Source: Chimonanthus salicifolius
Lineage: Eukaryota > Streptophyta > Magnoliopsida > Laurales > Calycanthaceae
Length of the DNA stretch: 64,000 bases
Reading direction: 5' to 3'
NCBI GenBank assembly: GCA_013350335.1
Contig: CM023537.1
Span: 48,730,111 to 48,794,110 of the forward strand
The notes beneath the pieces were generated by a model. That model was not told the origin of the DNA, did no database searches, and saw only the letters and a program-made list of their open reading frames with translations. The translations under genes were made by a program, and so were the position numbers. Shown here in pieces: positions 32,868-45,064 of this stretch (positions are counted from its first letter, which is position 1; every line of letters starts with the position of its first letter).

Positions 32868-33830
32868 GAGAACTATTGTATTGGACTTAACCATCTAAGA
32901 GCTGATCATTGGGTTACAATAATGTCTAAGGGAGATTGCAAGGTCATGATGAGTCCTCCAACTTTTGATGTGTAATAACATGACCCGGATTAAGTCTAAT
33001 TAATGTGATTTATGTTAATAAATCATGTTTTAACCCGTTAATCATGAATATTACAGGTTTGGGCTTTTAGAAAAGTCTAGGGTCAGCCCAATCGGAGCTC
33101 GATAGTTCAGTTGATCCAACTTACTTAAGCTGGAAGGGCAAAATCATAATTTATCATAAATAGGATTATTTTAACGATTTTAAATTATTGTTTGAATGTT
33201 GATTGAATTAAATTGATTTCTTTGATAGGGATTTAAATTCTGAAATTATAGAGTCTTTAAACTATATTTTTTATCTCAGAAATATTATTATTTTGACCCA
33301 AAAAGTTTTCGATCTTTACGAAATAATTATTTTAAATAAATTTTGAAGTTAGACAAATTTAAGAAAACGCATTATGTTTAAGTCAATGTATGGAACTATC
33401 ATTTTGTGTTTTTGGATTTTGATAATAAGAGTTTTAAACATTTGAACAAATAAATTTTGAATTAAGGAAATAGTTTAAAAATATGATTTTTATTTAAATC
33501 TATTATTTTTAAAGGAGTATGGTTCTCCAAAAATTAATAGTAATTATAGATTTAAAACCCAACAACTTGTATCAGATGGATTAAACTAATTAAATCTTTT
33601 AATAGTTAAATAATATAAATAATAGAATTGGATTAATTTGCAAATAAGTTGTGAAGGACCAAACTGCAAATAACCAAAAAAAATTTAAAAGCACCTGCAC
33701 AGCTGGTGACACCCCAAAGCAACTACGATTCGTACGAGTATCGCTCTATGTGATGATTCATGCAGGCTAGGCTATGGTAGCTTGGTTACCGTAGTTGCCT
33801 TGAAACCACACTTCATCCTCCCTCCATTAC

Positions 33831-33838
33831 TATAAATA
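33831..33838 (+). promoter_or_regulatory. LTR E2 TATA box
   Basis: TATAAATA, at the same relative place as the TATA of LTR E1, followed by an AG-rich then CT-rich leader. Confidence 0.55.
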
Positions 33839-34309
33839 TCACTGAGAGGGAGGGAGAATTTTCAGTTTAAATCCCAAACTGCTACTCTGTTTTTCTTCTT
33901 TTAAAGCTTCTTCTTCTTTCACCGTTAACTTAAGTGGAAGTTTTTCCAACTTGTTGAAATTCAACCCAACTCTCCAAGCAAACGTCACCATTGTATTTAT
34001 TTTTGAATTCTAACATGTTTAGGATCAAACAAAACTGAATTTAGTTTAGAATTCAGTTTCAAAATCAGTTTTGAAAGTTAGTGGAAACTTTGATTTTTCA
34101 TGTGTTTTACTGGTTTTTCTCTTGAAATCAGAGATTTTTCATAGTTGTTTATCGTCCAATTTATTTCAAAATTATACTAGACTTATTGTAGAACACATCT
34201 GACCAGAAGGATGTGAAAAATGAATGTAGAAAGCCCACTGTTTTGAATTCGTATTTCATAATGTCCGTCCCGTCATAGCACTGGTTGCAGGTGACAGGTG
34301 AAGGAGACG

Positions 34310-34690
34310 ATCTTCGGAAGATCCAAGACTTGGCTCAGAAGTTCCGAACTTCTGTTTGGGGTTCCAAAGCGAACAGAGGCGAACTTTTTCTCTTTGCCTT
34401 TACTGGATAGTCCATGGACGTTCTAGGGACATCTTTGGACGTTCTGAACCTCTCGGAAGATCCGAGCAGACCTCGGCAAGTTCCGAGGCAGACCGAGGCC
34501 AATTGTTTTCCTTTTTTCTGTTCGGAACAGGCTCGGAAGTTCCGAGACCTGAACCTCAAAAGTTCCAAAGGGTGAACCCAAGTTCCGAAGGGTCAAATAA
34601 AACCTAAAATTTAGGTAGTGGCTCGGAAGTTTTGAAACCACGATACCTGGTTTCGGGGCATGTCCGAGGAACTTAGAGCTTGTTTTTTAA
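34310..34690. repeat. Palindromic word array in LTR E2 (CTCGGAnnnTCCGAG)
   Basis: About nine words. CTCGGAAGTTCCGAG (34532-34546) and CTCGGAAGATCCGAG are perfect 6-bp-arm palindromes. Others are one-armed. Same word as in E1 though the DNA between the words has diverged. Confidence 0.85.
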
Positions 34691-34951
34691 AATTTGTTTA
34701 GATTGTTAAACTTAGGATTCATGTTAGGTTTAGATCTTAGGATTTGATGTTACGTTGTTTAAGCTCGATTCTTAATTAAAAATGATACTAACACTTGTAT
34801 GTCTTATCGCCTTATGTATTCACTTTTAGGCCGACACCCTCTATCTGTAGCGCAGCGGAAACGCCGGCAGATAGGTATCTGTAGCACATCGATTAATTTC
34901 GCCACTCGATAGAAAAGAAGGGATCGGGCACCGATTTATTTTCTTTCTCTT

Positions 34952-35095
34952 TAGGCCTAACTCAATATATCACCATGGTCCAATCTAGAAGATAATACGA
35001 GTTGTGGCCTGAGCACCTTATATCTCTAGGCCTAACTCAATACGTCTCCATGTCAAATTCAGAAGACAATATGTGTAGTGGCCTGAGCACTTTTA
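34952..35095 (+). repeat. Duplicated block in LTR E2
   Basis: AGGCCTAACTCAATA...AGAAGA(T/C)AATA...GTGGCCTGAGCAC occurs twice about 80 bp apart. Confidence 0.8.
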
Positions 35096-36343
35096 TCTCT
35101 ACCCTCTGGGCAAAGTCTCAATACTCTACCCTAGCCAGTAAGAAATACGAAACTGGGCACTAAGTATTTTATTGATTAATTGATTATTATAACTAAAAAG
35201 GAGTAGTAACCTACTATGAGGGCTCATAGCCATTTCCCTTGGAATTTTCCTGAAAATAAGATAGAAGGATTTGAAATACTATGAATGTATTTTTTTATTA
35301 TATATGAATGTGTATTATGTTTTATTATGAATGTATATTCGTGGTATTCCTATTTGTTTGTAACAGATACCCACGATACTATGCGTTATTCGGTGAGGAG
35401 ACTTAGTTATACAGCATGGCTAAATCAGGTTATGTAGATCTAGTGCAATGAGTGGTTTCATGGATTTCACATGATATGGAAAAGACTGAATATGCCAGAA
35501 TGCGAGACTTGACATTGCTTACATGTGAGGGATGGAAATTTGTTCTAACTATTAGAACGGAAACATAACACGGTGTCAGGGAGTCGAGGTCTAATAGTCT
35601 ATAAACGAAAAATGAACCCACTTATATGCCTAGACTTGATATATTGCTTTGAGATGATACTAATGATGTTTATCATGTATAGTATGGTGATAGTGATTAT
35701 GAAATGATCCGGTGTGAGAACCTGAGCATCGTATTATGGTGAAAGATGAATCTATGAAGTTGATACTGCGTCCAAGTACACTTAGTTGCTGGGCTACGGT
35801 AGACTAGTGACGTCATATATTATTGGCAATAGGCTAGAACATATAGGTCATATATATATATATATTATTATTGGCAATAGGTCGAGCATTGGCTGGACCA
35901 TTGGGGTCGTTTACGGTCTTGAGAGATGCTGCATTTTGACCGTGTCGTGACTTAGTGCATTTATAGCCAGTGTAGTGCTTTGATGTGACAGTGGTATGGC
36001 AGTGGTATGACAATCATGGTGACTTGATAAATTGGTATAGTAGACCAATTATGATTTCGAGTATGGTAAATGGTATAAGTAGACCATTATGATGTTGTTG
36101 ATTAAATATGCATGTTCTAACCTGATATTGATTATTGTATTATGTTAACTTATTTTCACTGGGCTTCTAGCTCACACCCCTCACATTTCAGGAGATGTAC
36201 CCGAGGAGGATAAACCTTCATATCAAGCTTAGGATGAGAAAGCTGATGCAGTTGATTGTATCTCCCACAGTTGGGGAATACATTCATTTTGTTTCTTTGT
36301 TTAGACCATATTTTGTATAAGTACTGCCTCTGGTACTTGTTGT

Positions 36344-39300
36344 TGCAATGACCCGCCCTTCTTCCATTGATTAAATCATAGTACTTTTTTTTTTACGGAA
36401 AAAGAATGGATACGTCACGACGCGAGCCGCGTTCAAATCCGAAAACCCAACCCTCAACTGGCCCAACTCTAGCACATACGTGAGTCAACTCACCAAACAT
36501 TTGTGTATGTGTCAGCACAACACTGCGGAAATAAAATATGCGAAAATAAAATTTTGCGCAATTATAATATCAACTTTTTAATAGCAAGGATGGAAATAGC
36601 CTAACCATATAAGGCAAACATCAAAGCATATCCAAAAATAAGAGTTATCTAAATTATTACATCAATGATCCTATGAAATTATATAGTTCTATCAAAATGT
36701 CAAAATATGAACTATGATATTCTTTAAGCATCTTCAGATCCATCTTTTTGTCAAGCATGACTTCCACTAGCTACAGCTTCATCTCTGTTACCCTGATCTG
36801 TGTTTATATCTAGGGAAAATGTATGGGCTTAGTCAACTTACCCAATAGGAAGCTCCGATCATAAAATGCACAAAGTGTAAAATCTCAAAATATCATATAA
36901 TGAGGATAATAATTAATAAAATCCCAAAGTCTAATTAACATACATTTCTCAAATATACGATAGAAAATGTACCAAAATCTGATAACTCATAAATCATAGA
37001 ATGATATACCATTGGTGTCATGCATCAATGATATGCCCACCCACTTCCGTACATTAGATCATAACAAATAACTTAGAACAATAGTTCTCAATATTAGCCA
37101 CTTATGTCCACAACATTTGAGGCGGCAACCACTAGAGTGTTGTTACCCATCCACAAATTAACTGAGACTATCGGTGGAGTGTGGTCTCCTCCCTCTGCGC
37201 AGGGTTTCGGGACCTACCCAGGAGCTCTTTGGCCCAATTATGTTGTACTATTCATATCAAGGGACGGGGCCAAAGTCTAATATTTTTATAACATTTTACG
37301 TGAGTCCAAGCGAGGCCCGGACATTTCCTTATTGGCTCAGTACCATCAACCTTCCCATGCAACCATGCATGAGGTAATGTGTGCAAGTATGATGACAAAA
37401 TCATAAATCCAATAATTTCTCATCAAAATCATGTACATAATAAAATCATAATTCCATAAATCCATATTTATGATGACATAATGTATCATAAAATCATTCA
37501 TCGCATTGGGCTTCAATAAAGTAGGAACTCCTACCTGATCAAATGTGGTCTACCAACTAAAATTCACGCGTTTGCTCGAACGGCGTCGAAATAACCCTTG
37601 AATCCTTTTGTCCATGTACATACTCCCAATTACAGTTTATATGTCACTATCACATAAAATTCCTTTATCTAACCTATGTAGATCTAATCTAGACCTAAAG
37701 GTTCACTGCATGATTTCCCAAGTCTAAAGAATTCCATTATATATTAGGTTTTAAATAACCAATACACTAATCTTGTGAAATTGTCTCTGTTTCAGGCCGA
37801 CATATCAACACTGTCGATATATCGCCACTGGACACAGTCGACACATTGATCATATCGATGTGTCGACTGGACTCTATCTTCTTCAGTTCATATTTTACAG
37901 TTCCTCTTCGAGTTACATCTATCGACACAGTCGATACATCAGATAATATATACAGTCGATATGTCGATTCTGTCGACATATCCTCCTGATTTGATTTATC
38001 AATTTCTTTAGTCATTATTTTTTTCCCGACTACATGTATTGACCCACCCGATACATTTATACATGTTTCTGTCGATACATCGGTATAGTCGATGCATAGA
38101 CCTTGAATCATTTCATTGCCTTTAATTTCATTTCCAGTATACTCAGGCTGATATGTTGGCCTTGATCGATACATCGGTTAATGATTCATTCCTATTACAT
38201 CTGTTGTACCTCAGACCGATATATCGACATTGTCGATAGGTCCTCCTGAGATCAGTTCGTCATTTGTACGTTTTACTTTCACTATGTCCCTTTTGCTGAA
38301 TACTCTTCCCATACGATACATAAACAAAGTTGATATGTCGACTGGGCTGAGTCAAAAGATTAATTCATCGTTCATTGGTCCTTTTTCATTATTGTCATAC
38401 CTAGACCGATACATCGACACACGTGATGTGTCGTCCTGGGTTTCAGTTTCATAGTGATCCTTTTATGTGTGCCGGATTCTCGCTCCAGGCGACACATTGA
38501 TGAAGTCGATATGTCGACTGGGTCAAGCCAGAAGTCATGGATCTATATTCCATGGCTTCTCTTTACCTAGGTGTTTATCATTCATGGGTCCTTTCTTTCC
38601 AAACCACTGCACACATATTTTCTAAACACCCTAATATTATTGTTTCATTGAAAGGAACCAAATATTCACCTACCTCAAGTGATTCGTAGGTGTACACTAA
38701 AATGAGTGAAACCTGATCTCCCTTGTCTCCTTGTTCTCCACCCTCCTTGCTTGCTCGATTTCTCTTCCCCGTGCTTGGTATCTCCTTCCTTTCCTGGAAT
38801 AGAAGAAACCAGTGAGGAGATGAAAAGGTTCTTGATCGAGTTGAGGGTTAGAGTGTGAGTTGAGGTAGTAAACTCGGATGGGAAAGATGGGTGGTCAGTC
38901 ACTCTGGTTTTTCTTTCCTACTCTCTGGTTTTCTTCTCTCTTTCTTTCTTTCTTTTCTTCTCTTTTCCCTTCGTTTTCCCTTCTTTTTATCTTCAACTTT
39001 TGCTATCCCTAGACTCTTAATTGAGCTCTTGAAAACTGAAGGGTCATTGTGAATTCTCATGCATAGAAAAACGAATGGTTTGGGCAGGTGGTAGACAGAG
39101 CGTCTTCTGAAGACGTTCGTCTGCTCGACACATCTACTTTGTCAATGTGTCGACCCATTTGATTATCTTTTTTACCGATACATCGACCACGTCGATGTAT
39201 CCTTTGAATAACTTATATTTCGGTTTTGGATCTCGATTTTACCCGACACCTCGACCCAGTCGATGCATCGTTTGGAAATATTAAGCTTTTCCGACACATC

Positions 39301-39447
39301 GACCAAGTAGATGTATTGTCTGAGGGAAATTTAGTTTCATTTTTTTTTTTTGATAAATACTCAAATTATTTGGATCAAAATCATATATTCCATTTATATA
39401 ATGACCAAATTACATAAAATAAGGATTTAAAATTCCGGCTCCTTATA
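36344..39447 (-). mobile_element. Solo LTR D2 (3.1 kb), family D-related, minus strand
   Basis: Plus-strand start TGCAATGACCCGCCC and end CCGGCTCCTTATA, with perfect target duplications GTTGT (36339-36343, 39448-39452) in LTR E2. The flanking E2 sequence is continuous with E1 across the site. The first 150 bp is related to D1 (both have GTCACGACG and AACTGGCC). The middle is filled by a GATACATCGAC-type hairpin array (37795-39320). No coding region; the 135-codon minus frame at 37767-38174 lies in the array. Confidence 0.85.
37795..39320. repeat. Hairpin array in LTR D2 (GATACATCGAC...GTCGATGTATC)
   Basis: About eleven inverted repeats. The best, at 39177-39201, has perfect 11-bp arms GATACATCGAC/GTCGATGTATC with loop CAC. 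Others include CCGATATATCGACATTGTCG (from 38217) and CGACACATCTACTTTGTCAA followed by TGTGTCG (39127-39153). Arms vary mostly by Y/R transitions that keep pairing. Confidence 0.93.
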
Positions 39448-41170
39448 GTTGTCTTTCTAAGCATGTATTAGAACGGTATGCTACTATTAGCAACTCTGAT
39501 ATGAATAATGATGTTTTCATCATGCTATGGAAATATTTATTTGTATGATATATGTTGTATATGGGTAGATATATGGTACATATATGAGCCCACGTGTGAA
39601 GAGCATGTGTGACATTTTATTGACTGGGCTTAATTGTTAAATTGATGATCCAACCTAGTTAGGAATTTAAGTTGATTGGTGACTATTAAAAAAAAAATCA
39701 TTGGTGTTCCGGGTCCACAAACAGGTCGGGTCGTTACATGATGGCTTCAACTATGCTCATGGGAGAGCCAAAATGAAAATATATTTGTTATCACTGGATG
39801 GAGCCTTTTGGGAATCAGTTCTAAGTGGTTGGACTAATACTAATCAAAATTTATTATACTTGGAGAAATATTGAAAAATCACTATGCACAGCCAATGTAA
39901 AGGCCCTTAATGCCATATTTTGTGCCGTTTCACCAAATATTTTAGAAAATAACATATCTTGTGAAACCGCAAAAGAGGCATGGGACTTTTTTGAGAAAAC
40001 CAATGAAAAGTCTAGGAAAGAAGATGCCTTAGAAAATGTCTATTGCTTAGTACCCATTCAAGCATTTGAACCTCAAGAAGAACATAACATTAATACCATA
40101 ATTGAAGAATCTGAAAATGAAGATTTAGATGAAGAAGACAAAGAATATGAAAATCTTCAAGAAGATTATAATGCTTTATGTCTTGAATTTGAAAAATTAA
40201 CTAAGAGATTTTATAAATCAAAGAAAGAAAACACTAAGCTTTCAAATGAGTTAAACTATGAAAAGTTAACGAATGAAACATCCTAAAAGAATTGGAATTA
40301 GCAAAATAAGAAGTGTTAAAATTTAAAGGAGCCAAAAGTCAAGAAAACGCAAAGGCTATTGACAAAGAATGTTTACAACATGAAGAATGCCTAAAAATGG
40401 AAATAAATGAGAAAGTAAACCTTGAAAATGAGATAAGAAAGCTAAAATTGAAAACTGACTCTTTAAAAGAAGAAAATGAAGATCTGTAAAATTGCATTGA
40501 CCTCCGAAAGAGAATATATTGAAAAATTTAGAAAAGTGAATAAAGAACTAAAAGCTAATACTCCTAATACACAATCCAACTTAAAATCTGAAAATCAAAG
40601 ACTAACACAAGAAGTTAATGATTTAAAGAATAGAAAGAAAAATTTGAAATGAAGTTCACAAGAGGAGAAAAGAAACTAGAAAGACTCCTAAAATTGGGTA
40701 AATTATTTGGAGACAAGATGGGTCTTGGCTATGACAAGAAGAATATTAATGTATCCCGTGAAACCAATTATCTTTGTTAATAGTAAGTCTTCCTCAACTC
40801 CTCAAATTAAAATCATTAGATGCTTTTATTATGGGCAATCTAGACATTTCATGTTTGAAGTGAAAAGTAAGAAAAGAAAATCAATACCCAAATGCAAAAC
40901 CAAACAAAGTTGTGAAATCAAAGGCAAAAGACTCAGAAAAAAGAGTTGATCCAAACTTGAAGAGAAGAAAGATCCTTGAAAATAAAAATCAAAAGAATTT
41001 TCCACCGAAATTTCAAAATCAATGACAGAGGTATAACAACCTAAAAGGAAATCTAAATTATACCTTAACTGAAAAATCAATCAAAGCTTTAAATGAATTT
41101 ACAAAATTCTGTCAAATAAACAAGAACATCAAAAAGGGAAAATGAAATATTCATTTGTTTAACACCGGTG

Positions 41171-42420
41171 GACCCCATAGACCGTCTTCAACTGCCCAAT
41201 GGGTACCCAAGGCTAAGGGAGTGGGTTAGTTCTGGATACTCTCAGTTTGGACCTCTTTCAGACTCCATGTTCCTAATCTATGCATTCTAATTAGAATATG
41301 CCATACTTGGATTGCTTCATGCTTGCTTTAATCAAATATTGGGCCTTTTAGTAAAATCCTTAAGCCAAAGCAGTGAGCACTGCCTGACATAGGTAAGTTT
41401 AAGCAACATTTAAGCTGTGGCACGGTACATTAAATCCCAATGAAAATGTCTTTTGGGAATGATTCATATATCCTTAGAGGCTGAACATATTTGGGTACAT
41501 ATGACTCCTAAAGCAATGATTGTATTTTCCTGGCTTTAATACTTATCATGCTTGTAGAGTCATAAATCTATGGACTTGTAAAATTCATAAGTCCACAAAT
41601 GGATTATAAATTGTTTGACTTAATCATGCTTTTGATTTTGAAGAGTTCATCAGAGTTGATACTATCGCAGTCATTATTGATTTAGTGTGATTTTGTTGCT
41701 TGATTGAATTGATATGTATTGCCACTATCCTCTCACGTCTCATTCACTTTTATAATGAATGATTTGAACGAAGGGAATCTTTATTGGGAAACACTACTTC
41801 AGATTTTAATTGGCTGCCCAAACAAAAAGAAAAAACTGGTTTTATTTGTGTAACTTAAAACTTGTATACACACTGTATTTCTTTCCCTCTCACTGGATAA
41901 TGATTTGAAGAATGAAATAAGAAAGTCTCTCATCTGCTCTCACGTTGACAAGCATGTTTTTTTTTTTTTTAAAAAACAGTTTATCACTCGTTCTTTTAGC
42001 CGTCTTGAAAAGGCTGTCTTTGGCTAATGGATACATAAGTTCACTTCATCATACTTTGAGCTTGAATTACAGAAAACCTGAATGAGAATCATTTCATTGG
42101 ATCTCTTGCTTGTTAAGCACACTAAGAAACGAGATCAAATGGGCTTATACCAACTAGATTTCTCCCAAATACTCTGCTTGTTTAATTTGCCTTGAATCTC
42201 ATATTATAGACATTTTGCTCATGATTAAAGGCTTCATAAAATTTATTGAGCATTGTAATCTCCAAAGATTTTACATAATCTCCCAGGATTGGCTATGAAG
42301 GTCCATTACATCTTTCATGTACTATTCTTCAATGACACTTCATGAGTGCTTTGTCATTTAAAAAATTCTTGATCAATACTATGAATGGCAATACAAGATA
42401 AATGAAAACCTTCTCCTTGG
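41171..42420. other. Non-coding continuation after Copia 1 gag
   Basis: No recognisable protein motif in any frame. Continues on the far side of Copia 2 (from 55048). It may be the non-coding interior of a gag-only Copia 1 derivative. A run of T's lies at 41958-41970. Confidence 0.45.
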
Positions 42421-43349
42421 TGTTGGACGGTGGTGGCTCAATTCCTAAAATCTAGTTGGAAGTCCCAATGAGAAGTTGCGGCAAACCTGCAAAGAAGAAT
42501 AACAGTTGTAAATTAAACAAAGCAACTGCTATATCTGGACATGGGCATCGGCTGGAGGTAATTTCTATACATGGAAGTAACAGCAAAATAGACTTTGTTG
42601 TACACGGCAGTTGTTGTATAGGATACATGGCAATTGCTATTGCTGGTATGTGGAACTCTTGGAAACTGCTATAATCAATTGTGGTAACTTGCTAAATAAA
42701 AACAGGGACAACAACTATATTTGTGCTGGCGTGTTTGGGACAGAAACTCACGAACAGAGAAAGGGCTGATGCAGCAAACAAGAGGCAAGCAGATCAACGT
42801 TGAGTGGGTTCGTGTCTAACAAGAGAGAGGCTCGGCAGAAGAGATTCAGATCAGATCTGAAATAACTTTGAGCATGTCCGATTGAAGTGGGTGGTTCTCT
42901 GTTCTAAGAGAGAACAATATTCGGTGGTCTGTCAGAGGAAATCTCAGCTGGACAGAGAGGAGAGCAGCAGCACTGAAAGAAGGCTGCCAAACTGGGCTGT
43001 TTCAAAGTGCAGATTGGTCAAGCAGTTGACTGAGACAGATTGTGTCCAGCGTGGATTAGAGCAGCCAAAACTACAAGGTGCAGTTCATTCACACGATAGA
43101 GAGAAGGCGTTTCCAATCAGTTGCAGCAAAATGTCGTGATCGGGATTTCACGCGTGTTCGGGTTTGGGTTATATTAACTCAATAAATATAACTCTTGTAA
43201 CTGTGTGTCACATCTATCTCTCTTAATAAAATTATTACACGTTCCGTGGACGTAGGCCTGGTGGGGCCGAACCACGTAAATTTTCTTGTGTTGGATTGTG
43301 CTTATTTTTCCCGTTCGATTTTTCTTGTTTCCGCTGACAACTTAATAAG

Positions 43350-43362
43350 TGGTATCAATAGC
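43350..43362 (+). other. Primer binding site of Copia 2
   Basis: TGGTATCAATAGC directly after the 5' LTR; an altered initiator-methionine type site. Confidence 0.65.
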
Positions 43363-43392
43363 TTTGGTTAGAGACCAGGGACTCGTGAGTGA

Positions 43393-44700
43393 ATGGAACA
43401 CAGTACAATAAGAGGTTTCGGGTTGTCAAAGGAGACGGAGATCAATACCGCCCGCATGATTAGCCTAAATGGAGCAAATTACTTAATATGGAAGGAAAAT
43501 ATGGAAGATCTACTGTACTGCAGAGATCTCTACAAACTGATCGAAGGGAGACCGAAGGTGCCAGTGACAGAGTCTTCCAATGACAAGGGGTTGGAAGACT
43601 CAACTGAAGGTCGAGATATCTGATGATGAATGGAATGATCTTGATCGGAAGTGCCTCGGTTTTATTCGACAGTGGATGGATGACAGTGTGATTCATCTAG
43701 TGGCGACTGAGACGACGGCGCAATTTCTCTGGAAGAAATTGGAGGGATTATATACGAGAAAGACTACGGGCAACAAGACGTTCTTAATCAGAAAGTTGGT
43801 GAATCTGAAGTACAATAAAGATACTTCGATTGCATAACATCTGAATGAGATGCAGAGTATAGTAATTCAACTCTCATCCATGAAGATGGTTCTAGGTGGT
43901 GAGTTGTAGGCCCTACTACTTCTCAGTTCTTTACCTGATAGTTGGGAGACCTTAATGGTGTCACTTATCAATTCAGTGCCACAGGGTGTTGTCACTATGA
44001 CATCTGTGACAAGCAGTTTGCTGAACGAGGAGACAAGAAGAAAGTCTTTAGTGGATTCTTCTCAGACACAATCTCATATACAGGTTATCTTTAGAGAGAG
44101 TAGAGGGAGAAACAACTGCAGAAAACCTCAAGACCATGAGAAACTCAACAAGCTTAGAGGGTCAAGGTCAAAAGCCAAAGGGAGAGGTGGAAGAAAGCTT
44201 AAATATTTCTACTGTAAGAAAGAATGACATAAGATGATGGATTGCAACCAAAAGAAGTGTGATCTGGAGGCCAGATCGTAAAGTTCAGATCAAACAAGTG
44301 CAGTACAAAGTGACATAGACAATGATGTAGGTGTTGTTGTGTGTACAGTCACCACATGGATGGATAATCCAACTGATCAGTGGATTCTACATTCTGGGTG
44401 TTCTTACCACATGTGTCCACGCAGAGAGTCGTTTGACACATATAAACCCTGTGATGAGGGACCTATCTATGTGGGCAATGGTGCGAGTTGCAAAACCATT
44501 GGAGTTGGGACAATCAAAATCAGGATGTTCGATGGCATAGTGAGAACGTTGGAGAATGTGCGGCATGTTCTTGAGTTAAGGGAAAACTTGATTTCCTTAG
44601 AGACATTGATGGGTATACCTTCAAGTCAAAGGAAGAGGCTCTTATAGTTACTAAAGAGCCATGATTGTCATAGAAGGAAAGAAGAAAAATAATCTGCAGA
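43393..44700 (+). pseudogene. Copia 2 gag and protease (broken)
   Basis: The frame opens MEHSTIRGFGLSKETEINTA and continues ISLNGANYLIWKENMEDLL, the N-terminal gag signature of Tork-type Copia elements. A later frame has WNDLDRKCLGFIRQWMDDSV and LWKKLEGLYTRKT. A zinc knuckle starts KYFYCKKE and is cut by a stop. The protease region reads WILHSGCSYHMCP where active enzymes have WILDSGCSYHMCP, so the catalytic Asp is lost. The pre-integrase start (IVIEGKKKNNL) is present, then the deletion. At least three frame changes. Confidence 0.85.
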
Positions 44701-45064
44701 CACTGGTGGAGCATCCCAGAGCGTGGGGATGCGTGCATCTCACAGAGATGCAAAGTTGCAGTTGCAGGTGGAGAAAAGCCGGGAGAGGCCAATGTGCACA
44801 GAGGTGCTTAGTTGGAGGTATAGTGGAGGATGGAGACACGATTCGTCTCTAGTGGTTGGCGAAATTTTTGCCAAGGTGGAGTTTGTTGGATGGTGGTGGC
44901 TCAATTCCTAAAATCTAGTTGGAAGTCCCAATTAGAAGTTGCAGCAAACCTGTAGAGAAGAATAATAGTTGTAAATTAAACAAAGCAACTGCTATATCTA
45001 GACATGGGCATCGCATGGAGGTAATTGCTATACATGGAAGGAACAACAAAATAGACTTTGTTGT

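Larger units (their letters stand above)
32971..39738 (+). mobile_element. Solo LTR E2, family E, holding LTR D2
   Basis: Starts TGTAATAACATGACCCGG and ends AGGTCGGGTCGTTACA, with perfect target duplications TGATG (32966-32970, 39739-39743) inside Copia 1 gag. Without D2 it is about 3.66 kb. A TATA box TATAAATA is at 33831-33838, followed by a CT-rich leader, the CTCGGAnnnTCCGAG array (34310-34690), a duplicated block (34952-35095) and the CACTGGGC module (36157-36192). Its last 60 bp match E1. No internal domain. Confidence 0.9.
24156..41170 (+). mobile_element. Copia 1: SIRE-like retrotransposon, twice interrupted, 3' end missing
   Basis: The 5' LTR begins TGTTGAGTCATGTGTCTTG at 24156. It is split by solo LTR E1 (24360-31700) and ends CTAACA at 32853, about 1.35 kb when rejoined. 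A primer site, TGGTATCAAAGT, is at 32856-32867. gag starts at 32922, is split by solo LTR E2 (32971-39738), and continues to about 41170. No protease, integrase, RT or RNase H follows and no 3' LTR is in the window, so the copy is truncated or a gag-only derivative. SIRE assignment rests on the LTR end, the long coiled-coil gag and the primer site. Confidence 0.75.
32922..41170 (+). pseudogene. Copia 1 gag, split by solo LTR E2
   Basis: It starts MSKGDCKVMMSPPTFD at 32922-32970. E2 follows, and the gag resumes at 39744 with GFNYAHGRAKMKIYLLSLDG. A 153-codon frame (39825-40286) has ANVKALNAIFCAVSP and SCETAKEAWDFFEK, the standard Copia gag capsid blocks, then an acidic coiled-coil region typical of SIRE-like gags. 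A broken zinc knuckle reads CFYYGQSRHFMF (about 40835), with a cysteine lost. The end near 41200 reads QWVPKAKG, as SIRE gags do. Gag would form the particle that packages the RNA. Stops and shifts kill it. Confidence 0.8.

Noticed and set aside
37767..38174. 135-codon minus-strand open frame
   Set aside because: It lies in the GATACATCGAC hairpin array of LTR D2 and is made of repeat translations without any domain.
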